A DNA stretch of 48,763 nt from XYA12-FULL-58-9 sp001798605. Lineage in GTDB: Bacteria > Myxococcota > XYA12-FULL-58-9. Below are positions 15,718-23,342 of this stretch, piece after piece (the first letter of the stretch is position 1; every line of letters starts with the position of its first letter). The DNA is taken from assembly GCA_036736205.1 (NCBI GenBank), contig DAINMX010000019.1:1-48763 (forward strand), in the 5' to 3' direction. The position numbers were made by a program, and so were the translations under genes. Below the pieces are notes generated by a model. It did no database searches. It saw only the letters and a list, made by a program, of their open reading frames with translations, and was not told the origin of the DNA.

Positions 15718-17018
15718 AATCTCTCGATCAATGGAGCGCTGCCGACCTTGAGGACGGAAATCCTTCACTCTGGCCGGTCGCTCCGGGAATCCCATTCGCG
15801 GGCCTGGCAGAGCGTTTTGGAACACCGTTCTTCCTCTATGACCTGGCCACCATTGGACGCCAGGTTCAGGCGGTCAAACATGCATTTGGCGACCGGTTCC
15901 AGCTTCTCTATGCGGTGAAGGCCAACTCCAATCTCGAGATCCTCCGGTTTCTCCACGGGCTCGTCGATGGGCTCGATGTATCGTCCATGGGGGAAGTAGA
16001 ACAAGCAATCCTCGCCGGCCATGCGCCAGAGAGCATGAGTTTTGCCGGTCCAGGAAAAAGGCGAGAAGATCTCAAAGCCGCAATTGAATGGAAGGTCGGC
16101 GTTATCAGCATCGAGTCGTTGCGGGAACTGGTCGACCTTCACGAAATCGCGCACGAACTCTCGGCCCGGCCGAGAATCACCCTGCGAGTCAATCCAAGCC
16201 GGCCGATCGCTCATTTTCCCCTGAAGATGGGCGGCAAAGCCACTCAGTTCGGCCTCGAGGAGGAAGAAATCGGGAGTGCCGTTGAGTTTGTCACGAGCCA
16301 CTCCTCATCCTTCGATTTTGCGGGGATCCACGTCTATTCAGGCACTCAATGTCTCCACAGCGACGCCCTCATAGACAACGTCAAACAAGTTTTGGAGATT
16401 GTCCGGACGGCACAGACAGAGCACGCGTGCCAATGTTCCCGCATCAATGTCGGCGGCGGTTTCGGCGTCTCCTATCACGAAGAAGGTGTACAGCTAGACC
16501 TTCGGGCGTTGTCCTTGGGTGTCATGGACGCGGTCAATGAGTTCGAAAAAGAAACCCACTCTCGCCCGACATACGTAATCGAGCTCGGACGTTACCTAAC
16601 CGCCGAGAGCGGCATCTACGTTACCCGAGCCGTCAGTGAGAAGGTCTCTCGTGACCAGCGTTTTGTTGTCCTCGATGGCGGCATGAATCACCACTTAGCA
16701 GCAAGTGGCAACCTCGGAGCGGGCCGTCGAAGAAACTACATGGCAGTGAATCTTTCCAAACCAGGCGGAGAAAAGCAGACTTGCCACCTTGTTGGTCCAT
16801 TGTGCACCCCCATCGACCTGATGGGTTATGACGTCGAGTTGAGCGCCGTTGAACCGGGTGACCTCGTTGGATTTCCCTGTTCGGGGAGCTATGGATTTTC
16901 AGCCAGTCCGTTTCTGTTTCTCGGGCACCCAACCGCTTTGGAGCTAACCCACCTGCACGGGACCTTTAAGGTCGCCAGGAGTCGTATGCGACTCGTGGAC
17001 TTCAACGACCGTGGCTGA
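15714..17018 (+). CDS. Fold type III PLP-dependent decarboxylase (LysA/BtrK-like)
   Basis: 434 residues, alanine-racemase-like barrel plus C-terminal beta domain. Seen: LLYAVKANSN with PLP Lys69, the phosphate-binding GGGFG (247-251), IELGRYLTAESGIYV (289-303), GPLCTPIDLMG (361-371) with Cys364, and GSYGF (391-395) with the active-site Tyr. These match diaminopimelate and ornithine decarboxylases, but ELGRYL and the carrier gene directly upstream (4-nt overlap) point to the branch that includes BtrK, which decarboxylates glutamate while it is bound to the carrier BtrI in butirosin synthesis. LysA itself is less likely because no other lysine gene is nearby. The last 55 bases of this region are repeated after the following N gap. 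Confidence 0.9.
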   Translation: MKSLDQWSAADLEDGNPSLWPVAPGIPFAGLAERFGTPFFLYDLATIGRQVQAVKHAFGDRFQLLYAVKANSNLEILRFLHGLVDGLDVSSMGEVEQAILAGHAPESMSFAGPGKRREDLKAAIEWKVGVISIESLRELVDLHEIAHELSARPRITLRVNPSRPIAHFPLKMGGKATQFGLEEEEIGSAVEFVTSHSSSFDFAGIHVYSGTQCLHSDALIDNVKQVLEIVRTAQTEHACQCSRINVGGGFGVSYHEEGVQLDLRALSLGVMDAVNEFEKETHSRPTYVIELGRYLTAESGIYVTRAVSEKVSRDQRFVVLDGGMNHHLAASGNLGAGRRRNYMAVNLSKPGGEKQTCHLVGPLCTPIDLMGYDVELSAVEPGDLVGFPCSGSYGFSASPFLFLGHPTALELTHLHGTFKVARSRMRLVDFNDRG

Positions 17019-17175
17019 TTNNNNNNNNNNNNNNNNNNNNNNNNNNNNNNNNNNNNNNNNNNNNNNNNNNNNNNNNNNNNNNNNNNNNNNNNNNNNNNNN
17101 NNNNNNNNNNNNNNNNNNNNTTAAGGTCGCCAGGAGTCGTATGCGACTCGTGGACTTCAACGACCGTGGCTGATT
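16966..17175. repeat. Identical 55-bp edges flanking an N gap (contig overlap)
   Basis: Bases 16966-17020 and 17121-17175 are identical (both begin TTAAGGTCGCCAGGAGTCGT and end GTGGCTGATT). The first copy is the end of the decarboxylase gene including its stop. An exact 55-base overlap at a gap is the mark of a de Bruijn assembler using k=55 whose contigs were scaffolded instead of merged. The second copy is then an artefact. Confidence 0.9.
17021..17120. other. Assembly gap (100 N), probably false
   Basis: 100 N between two copies of the same 55 bp. The likely true sequence joins 17020 directly to 17176, with nothing missing. A genuine tandem duplication cannot be excluded from the sequence alone. 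About 227 bp follow (17176-17402) in which I see no gene. Confidence 0.85.
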
Positions 17176-17402
17176 GCAACGACCAGCGTAGCTGATGCGA
17201 CGGCTACTACCAGGCGGTCATTTCCTGACGCCACCGATCTTCTCGAGATTTCGGAGTCCGCGCGGCGTGGTGATGAGGGTCGTTACGATGGCAACGTTTC
17301 GACCAACTGTCTTCAAATTATGAAGCCCGAAGGATTTGAGGCCCGGCGCTTGAATGACCAAGTTGCCAGTGATTTTCTCGTAGGCCTGAGTCCCAACGGT
17401 TG

Positions 17403-18149
17403 TTACTCTGAAATGCCAGCGAGCTTATCGCGTTCGCTGTTCCACTGCTCCCAATCGTCATCTTCTGTGGCGGCCATTTGGAACTCCTGGGGCGCGGTCA
17501 TTTCACCGTTGGCGGCAACCTGCACCATCTTCATGGCACCTGCCACCATTTCTTCCCAGGCGTCTTTGGCGATCTCCTGGGGACCGGCGACTTCCACCCG
17601 GTTGGCCTTGGTGTGTCCCTTGATGGCGTAAATGGGTTGGTTGGAGACCAGAACATTGCCTGCATAGACCTTCACCGTGGTGGACCCGTCGTCACCAAGG
17701 GAAGCGGCAAAGCGAGTACCCCGGACACCGGCAACGGCATTGGGGCTCGTTACCTCAAATTTGGAATCAGAGCCAAACAGGCTGGTGACTGACGCCCAAA
17801 CTCGGCCAACAACCAGCTTCACGCTCACCTTCTTTTTGGCCTTGGATTTCTTGCCGAAGCTCACCTGCTGCAGATTGAGCTCAGAGTTGCCGCCAAGCCG
17901 CAGTTTTGAGCCGTCGGCCAAAGTTGCTTCGAGCCTGGCCCCTTCCTTCGTTTTGAGCTTATCACCCTGGAAGACGGCGGTCTTCTCTTTGATGGGTTCC
18001 CAGTGGGTACCTTGTTTCGCCCGTAGGGCGTCCCCACGCAGGAAGGTAATGGTACCCAATGTGGAGTTGCCGGCTTGCGCGGGCTCGTGGCCCGCAGTGA
18101 GACCGATGGCCAAAAGAGTCGCACCAACAAGGAATCTGCAGAGCTTCAC
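17403..18149 (-). CDS. Secreted FecR-domain protein
   Basis: 248 residues, GTG start with TAGGAGG just upstream. Signal peptide 1-26 (cleavage likely after AQA). A FecR domain follows: FLRGDALRAKQG, VFQGDKLKTKEGARLEATLADGS and the hallmark TSPNAVAGVRGTRF (134-147). There is no anti-sigma region or membrane helix, so this is the periplasmic form of FecR domain found in many surface-protein loci and not the TonB-linked regulator. A Lys-rich loop (GKKSKAKKKVSVK) interrupts the domain. It is the last gene of a three-gene operon, 9 nt after the FlgT-like gene, and converges on the decarboxylase gene. Function unknown; carbohydrate or scaffold binding is often suggested for such domains. Confidence 0.9.
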   Translation of the reverse strand: MKLCRFLVGATLLAIGLTAGHEPAQAGNSTLGTITFLRGDALRAKQGTHWEPIKEKTAVFQGDKLKTKEGARLEATLADGSKLRLGGNSELNLQQVSFGKKSKAKKKVSVKLVVGRVWASVTSLFGSDSKFEVTSPNAVAGVRGTRFAASLGDDGSTTVKVYAGNVLVSNQPIYAIKGHTKANRVEVAGPQEIAKDAWEEMVAGAMKMVQVAANGEMTAPQEFQMAATEDDDWEQWNSERDKLAGISE

Positions 18150-18158
18150 TGTGGCCTC

Positions 18159-19346
18159 CTATTTGGTAAGAGAGGCGGCAACAGAGTTCGCCGTAATCTC
18201 GTCGATCTCAATGGCAAACCCTGGAAATTTCTTCTCTTCCAGCTCTGTCGCCAGATCCTGAGCCGAGCCCTTGATGTCGACCTCAATTTCCGCCACCTTG
18301 TTGCGGAAAGAGCGCTGACGGACATCCGCCACACCGCGCACCTCGTTGCGCAAGAATTCGCTGAGAGCCTTGAGGTATTTCGATTTGGCGACACCGCTGA
18401 TTTTCACGCTGACTGTGCCAGACCCCGAAACCTCGCTCTGCCACTCTGCAAGCATCTTGCCCAAGAGCTCCTCGGCAGCCTTCTGCCCAGCCTTCTTGAG
18501 AGCCATGGTGCCACCCACCACAGGATTGATGTGCCCCACCGTCTCCGAGACGGTGGCTGAACCCATGATGGCCCCATTGTCGAGATTCATGGCTCTCAAC
18601 GATACCGTGGCCTGCAGAGAGCGCATCTGGGTACCCATGATCGGACCGTTGTCCTGGGCCACAGCATCACCACGAATCACGACTTCAGCGCCGGCGCTAC
18701 CCGCAAATGTCTTGACGACCGAATCGTCGGTGACGTTCGCGATTCCCGTGCTGATCTTGCCCTGCAGAGTCTGGCGGTCAACGAACTTGACGCCCTTGGG
18801 CTGCCAAGCATCAATGATCGAGTTCTCCACCACGTCCATGGATGTCTTGAAGGAATTGTTGCCCCACCACGCTTCAGCCGATTTGGCACCCACTTGTTGT
18901 TCGGAGACCATGACCAGGACCCGCGGCATATTCTTCCCGCGCAGTACCGAGAGGATGCCGTCGAGATCGCTCTTCAATGCCCCAGTGCCAATGTCGGCAT
19001 TGACTTTGACCTCGTAGATGCCGTCCGCCTTTTTCTCGGAAACAACCTTATAATTGCGCACATAACCCTTTGATTTGCTGTAGATTTTGTCAGACACCAA
19101 CTCAAAGTTTTCAGTAATAGTCTCGCTCGACACCACGGTGCCGGCGGCCTGCTCGACCGCCTTGCGCAGGGCATCGTCAATGGCCTTATCCCTTGCCGCG
19201 GCGATGTCGGTTCCATAGATCGCTGCCTGCCCAACGGCCTCCACCTTTAGTGTATCTCCGGCGGCCGCGGGGCTAGCCCACAAACCCAGAACGACCCACA
19301 TTGTGGCCGCAAGAAAACCAAGTACCTTGGTTCGTCCTTGATTCAT
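18159..19346 (-). CDS. Secreted protein with FlgT-like N-terminal domain
   Basis: 395 residues, AAGGAGG site before the ATG, signal peptide ending near ASPAAA (about residue 29). Residues 30-130 follow the FlgT N-terminal pattern: VEAVGQAAIYGTDIAAARDK, AIDDALRKAVEQAAG, then YKVVSEKKADGIYEVKVNADI. The middle (140-260) looks like an alpha/beta domain (RVLVMVSEQQ..., VVIRGDAVAQ), and the C-terminus has repeated alpha/beta units (VSVKISGVAKSKYLKALSEF, VAEIEVDIKG). No flagellar gene is in the window, so the FlgT-like fold is probably used in an envelope complex. It lies between the LPP20-like and FecR genes on the same strand. Confidence 0.85.
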   Translation of the reverse strand: MNQGRTKVLGFLAATMWVVLGLWASPAAAGDTLKVEAVGQAAIYGTDIAAARDKAIDDALRKAVEQAAGTVVSSETITENFELVSDKIYSKSKGYVRNYKVVSEKKADGIYEVKVNADIGTGALKSDLDGILSVLRGKNMPRVLVMVSEQQVGAKSAEAWWGNNSFKTSMDVVENSIIDAWQPKGVKFVDRQTLQGKISTGIANVTDDSVVKTFAGSAGAEVVIRGDAVAQDNGPIMGTQMRSLQATVSLRAMNLDNGAIMGSATVSETVGHINPVVGGTMALKKAGQKAAEELLGKMLAEWQSEVSGSGTVSVKISGVAKSKYLKALSEFLRNEVRGVADVRQRSFRNKVAEIEVDIKGSAQDLATELEEKKFPGFAIEIDEITANSVAASLTK

Positions 19347-19401
19347 CTTCTGTTCCTCCTTGCACGCGTGACCTTACTCAAGCGTACAACCCATGGTGCC
19401 A

Positions 19402-20178
19402 TCAGTCCGTGACGATGATCACCTTGCTGTTCGCTAAAACACCGCCCAAATTCGCCAGCTTCTTGGCATCCTCAGTGGCGATGACGAGATCCGATCCGCC
19501 CTTCTGTGTGAGCTTCTGCGCCCGCACGACCAACGGTTTTTCGGCCACTCTGCCATCCTTCATTGCCAAATCCAGGGCATTGGTGTAACCGGCAACCCCG
19601 TGTTTTTTGACGGCATCACTGGTGGCGTTGGAGACGCTGTAGACTTCGTTGCCTGCCTCATCGAGGATTTTCGGTGCCAATGCGGGAGTTACTCCCAACC
19701 CCTTGGCATTGACGATCAATCCGGTAACCCCTCCGCTCTCGGCCGCAGGCTCCGCCGCTTTGGCACCAGCGTTCGGAACCAACGCTTCGGCCAGCACACC
19801 ATCAATGGAGACCTGCACCACCACATCCACCCCGCCATCGGAGTAATACTTGGTGTCCATGACCTTGAAATCGCGGACAATTCCCTCAACTCTGCTCTTG
19901 ACCTCGGCGGTGGACATCAGATCCCCAGCGGATTTGCCGCTCTCGACCCTCACCCCCTTGACCGCCTCCAGGATGTTGCGCAGGGCATCCATCTTGGCGG
20001 CCCTCTCGGCACCCAAACGGGCAACCGCAACATTGGGGGCCTTTAGACTGGGCGCTCCGCTGCCAGTGGCGGTGATTGTTTTGTCGCTCCAGTTAACTTG
20101 TCCGTGGGCTACCTGTGCGCTGGCCCAGGTTGGAACCATCAAGATCCACCCACATAGGACAACTCCCAGTGTTTTCAT
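19402..20178 (-). CDS. Secreted LPP20-family-like protein
   Basis: 258 residues from the ATG at 20178, chosen because AAGGAGG lies about 9 nt upstream; an in-frame ATG at 20214 has none. Signal peptide MKTLGVVLCGWILMVPTWASA. Residues 24-135 show the LPP20 pattern: VNWSDKTITATGSGAPS, ERAAKMDALRNILEAVKGVRV, SRVEGIVRDFKVMDTKYYSDGGVDVVVQV. No lipobox cysteine, so it is probably soluble in the periplasm. The C-terminal half (GLIVNAKGLGVTPALAPKIL..., VIATEDAKKLANLGGVLANS) is a second small domain of unknown type. First gene of the operon; 55 nt separate it from the FlgT-like gene. Confidence 0.85.
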   Translation of the reverse strand: MKTLGVVLCGWILMVPTWASAQVAHGQVNWSDKTITATGSGAPSLKAPNVAVARLGAERAAKMDALRNILEAVKGVRVESGKSAGDLMSTAEVKSRVEGIVRDFKVMDTKYYSDGGVDVVVQVSIDGVLAEALVPNAGAKAAEPAAESGGVTGLIVNAKGLGVTPALAPKILDEAGNEVYSVSNATSDAVKKHGVAGYTNALDLAMKDGRVAEKPLVVRAQKLTQKGGSDLVIATEDAKKLANLGGVLANSKVIIVTD

Positions 20179-20365
20179 GACCCGCGTCCTCCTTCTCGAG
20201 TTGATTGCGTGCACCGAATCAGACGGGTTGGGTGCGAAAGTATTCTCATCGTTTGGTTGTTGTAATAGAATTTAGTCTTCTGCACCAGAGCCGAAATCGC
20301 CGGAGGGATTGGCGGGAGTGGGCCAGTAGCGTTTGACTCGGGGGTTGGGTTAAGGTGCAGGAGTC

Positions 20366-21688
20366 ATGTGCCGAACTCTTACGCCGTTGCCACTTGCCCC
20401 GTTGATACTGTTCTGCGTAGCGGGTAGCTGTGCATCTGAAGCCAAGTTCGTCGAGGTCGGCGAACAACTGCTCTCACAGAAGAAGTACGACGCAGCCATT
20501 GAGCAGTTCATGCTCGCCCTTAGCGAAAACCCAACGTCACCCCGTGCCCATCTCAATCTCGGCCGCACCTATTTCGAGCTCAAGCGTTTCGATGAGGCGA
20601 TCAAGGCCGTGGAACAATCCCGATCCTCCGAAGACAGCGACGATGCCCTCGTAGTATTGGCAACAATTCACTTCGAGAGAAAAGAGTACGCCCAAGCCGC
20701 TGCCTTCATGGGCAAAGCGCTGGAACGTTCCCCCGACAACGCCATGCACCACTTTCGTTTGGGAATGATTCTCAAGACCGCCAAGGACCTCGAACGGGCC
20801 GCCGATGCCTTTCGCATGGCGATGGCGCAGGACCCGGCCCTGATTGGCCCGCGGGTCTATCTCGGGCTCACCCTCAAAGATCTCATGAGGTACGAGGAGG
20901 CACTGGAGGTCCTCAAAGACACGGTGAAGGACGTGCGCAATATGGATCAGAGCGTCTCCCAGGTGCAGTCGGCCCTGGGCGAAGTTTACGAAGCCATGCA
21001 AATGCTCGACTACGCAATTCACAGCTACAAGCTTGCAATCAAGAACGACAAGAAAAGCGGCACAGCTATCGCAGGGCTCGGACGCATCCAACGCAAACAA
21101 GGTCAGCTAGAAGAAGCCATCGAGCTGCTCGCTGACGGGGCCAAACGGGTGCCCGAACACACGGGTCTCGCCCTGGAGTTGGGCCTGGCATACAAGGATT
21201 TTCGCTTGGTGCCGCAAGCGGTCCAGGAGCTCAATCGAGTGCTCAACCTCGACCCGTCGACAACAGAAGCCTACCGTCCCCTCATCGAACTGCTTGAGCA
21301 ACAGAAGGCCGTCGACAGATTGTCGGTGGTGTTGACCAAGGCCGCGGTTGCCATGCCGGACAACCTCGAGATCCAACTGCGCGCGGGCAAAGACGCGTAC
21401 GAACGAAAACGCTTTGACGCAGCCATCGCCGCCTTCACCCGCGCTCTCGACCTCGAGCGTGCCAATATTGATGCCAACTTCTACCTTGGCATGGCCCAGG
21501 CAGGCACTGGCGACATTGAAGCCGCCACAGAATCCCTGGGTGCCCTGAAATACCTCGATGTGGGCAAGGCAGAAGAGCTCGCCAAGGCCATTGAGCACCT
21601 CAAGGTGTCCCCCGCAGATGACCCTGCAACGAAGACCAAGTCGAAGAGGAAAGGCAAACGCAAACAGCGCCGCCGGCACCGCGAGTGA
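20366..21688 (+). CDS. Exported tetratricopeptide-repeat protein
   Basis: 440 residues. N-terminal hydrophobic stretch LTPLPLAPLILFCVAGSCAS: a signal peptide, with a weak lipobox (AGSC) that could make it a lipoprotein. About ten helical TPR units follow, with the usual A-x-F/Y-x-x-A-L endings: YDAAIEQFMLALSENPTSPR, FDEAIKAVEQS, YAQAAAFMGKALERSPDNA, LERAADAFRMAMAQDPALIG and so on. The C-terminus is a basic tail (KTKSKRKGKRKQRRRHRE) that could bind nucleic acid or acidic polymers. A scaffold role is all that can be said. It reads into guaB with a 117-nt spacer. Confidence 0.9.
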   Translation: MCRTLTPLPLAPLILFCVAGSCASEAKFVEVGEQLLSQKKYDAAIEQFMLALSENPTSPRAHLNLGRTYFELKRFDEAIKAVEQSRSSEDSDDALVVLATIHFERKEYAQAAAFMGKALERSPDNAMHHFRLGMILKTAKDLERAADAFRMAMAQDPALIGPRVYLGLTLKDLMRYEEALEVLKDTVKDVRNMDQSVSQVQSALGEVYEAMQMLDYAIHSYKLAIKNDKKSGTAIAGLGRIQRKQGQLEEAIELLADGAKRVPEHTGLALELGLAYKDFRLVPQAVQELNRVLNLDPSTTEAYRPLIELLEQQKAVDRLSVVLTKAAVAMPDNLEIQLRAGKDAYERKRFDAAIAAFTRALDLERANIDANFYLGMAQAGTGDIEAATESLGALKYLDVGKAEELAKAIEHLKVSPADDPATKTKSKRKGKRKQRRRHRE

Positions 21689-21804
21689 TCTCTCGAGTAC
21701 CTATCTACCCTCTGTCTCGACAACGCCATCACTGCGGCCTATATTGCGCCGGAGCCTTGGGGTATGACGCCCCACTTCCCGGCACCATGGAGGTCGCTGT
21801 GACG

Positions 21805-23250
21805 ATGCCGACCATCGAGCTTGCGCTCACCTATGACGACGTTCTCTTGGTGCCACGGTACTCAGAGGTCCTGCCAGGTGAAACCAACGTCGCATCGGTT
21901 GTCACCGCGCAGCTGGCCGTGCAGATCCCCCTGCTCTCCTCGGCCATGGACACCGTCACCGAGGCCAAGATGGCGATCGCGATTGCACGCGAAGGCGGAC
22001 TCGGCTTCGTTCACAAGAACCTCGACATTGAAGCGCAGGCACGTGAGGTCACCAAGGTCAAAAAGAGCGAGTCGGGCACCATCGTCGATCCGGTGACCAT
22101 CGGGCCGGACGCCACTTTGGGCGACGCCCGCGAGGTCATGCGTCGGCACAACATCAGTGGCATCCCGGTTGTGGATGGCAACCGCCTCGTCGGCATTCTC
22201 ACCAATCGCGACCTGCGCTTTGAAGAAGTCTCCAATCACTTGGTGTCCGACGCGATGACCCGCGAAGTGGTAACAGCAAGAGAAGGCATCACTATCGACG
22301 AGTCGAAGGTCCTACTGCAGAAACACCGTATCGAGAAGCTTCCGGTGGTCGACAAGGACGGCAAGCTCAAGGGCCTCATCACCATCAAAGATATCGAAAA
22401 AAGCGCTCGCCACCCCAACGCCACCAAAGATGGTTTCGGTCGCCTGCGAGTCGGTGCCGCCCTCGGCGTCGGTGCCGACCGCGCCGAGCGGGCAGCTGCG
22501 GTCGTCGAAGCCGGTGTCGACATTGCCGTCATTGACACCGCCCACGGCCACACCAAGAGCGTCCTCGCTGCCGTCGCTGCCACGAAACTCGCGCATCCAA
22601 ATCTGCCACTCATTGCCGGCAATGTCGCAACTGGCGAGGCCACCCGCGCCCTGCTCGATGCCGGCGCTGACGCCGTCAAAGTGGGCATCGGCCCCGGCTC
22701 AATTTGCACCACCCGCATCGTTGCTGGCGTTGGTGTGCCACAACTCTCAGCCATCTTCGACTGCGCCGTTGTCGCCCGAGAGCGGGGGGCAACCATTATT
22801 GCCGATGGCGGCATCCGCCACTCCGGTGACATCGTCAAGGCCTTGGCTGCTGGTGCCTCCTGCGTCATGATCGGCAGTCTGTTTGCCGGCACCGAAGAGG
22901 CACCAGGCGAGGTCGTCCTGTACCAAGGGCGGTCGTACAAATCATACCGCGGCATGGGTTCCCTCGGCGCGATGCAAGACGGCAGCGCCGATCGCTACTT
23001 CCAGACCGATGCCGCCAAGTTCGTCCCAGAAGGCATCGAAGGCATGGTGGCATACAAGGGCAGTGTCGCCGCCAGCGTCTACCAATTCGTCGGTGGCCTG
23101 CGCTCCGGCATGGGCTACCTCGGTGCCCAGAACCTTGAGGCCTTGCGCCAAAACGCCAAGTTTCTGCGCATCACCAGCGCCGGTGCCGCCGAAAGCCATG
23201 TTCACGATGTGACAGTCACGAAAGAAGCGCCAAACTACCACAGCTCATAA
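21805..23250 (+). CDS. guaB: IMP dehydrogenase
   Basis: Oxidises IMP to XMP with NAD+, the committed step to guanine nucleotides. From ATG 21805 (GGAGG 12 nt before; an in-frame ATG at 21787 is possible) there are 481 residues, the usual size. Seen: ALTYDDVLLVPRYSEVLPG at the start; two CBS motifs about residues 95-205 (HNISGIPVVDGNRLVGILTN; HRIEKLPVVDKDGKLKGLIT); the catalytic loop GIGPGSICTTRIVAGVG with Cys301; IADGGIRHSGDI; and YRGMGSLGAM with the flap following. A 9-bp stem terminator follows the stop. Confidence 0.97.
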   Translation: MPTIELALTYDDVLLVPRYSEVLPGETNVASVVTAQLAVQIPLLSSAMDTVTEAKMAIAIAREGGLGFVHKNLDIEAQAREVTKVKKSESGTIVDPVTIGPDATLGDAREVMRRHNISGIPVVDGNRLVGILTNRDLRFEEVSNHLVSDAMTREVVTAREGITIDESKVLLQKHRIEKLPVVDKDGKLKGLITIKDIEKSARHPNATKDGFGRLRVGAALGVGADRAERAAAVVEAGVDIAVIDTAHGHTKSVLAAVAATKLAHPNLPLIAGNVATGEATRALLDAGADAVKVGIGPGSICTTRIVAGVGVPQLSAIFDCAVVARERGATIIADGGIRHSGDIVKALAAGASCVMIGSLFAGTEEAPGEVVLYQGRSYKSYRGMGSLGAMQDGSADRYFQTDAAKFVPEGIEGMVAYKGSVAASVYQFVGGLRSGMGYLGAQNLEALRQNAKFLRITSAGAAESHVHDVTVTKEAPNYHSS

Positions 23251-23259
23251 TTCGAAAGA

Positions 23260-23280
23260 GATGCCGGCTTTGCCGGCATC
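23260..23280 (+). terminator. Stem-loop after guaB
   Basis: GATGCCGGC-TTT-GCCGGCATC: a perfect 9-bp G+C-rich stem with a 3-base loop, 10 nt after the guaB stop. Only TT follows, so termination may be inefficient or factor-assisted. Confidence 0.6.
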
Positions 23281-23342
23281 TTAGGTCAACCATACGATGG
23301 GATGCGGGACCTGCTGAACACTTGAGAAATGGGAGGGGAACC

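Noticed and set aside
17320..17631. Plus-strand frame of 103 codons after the decarboxylase gene
   Set aside because: It runs antisense into the FecR gene, has no ribosome-binding site, and its codons look like those of a shadow frame.
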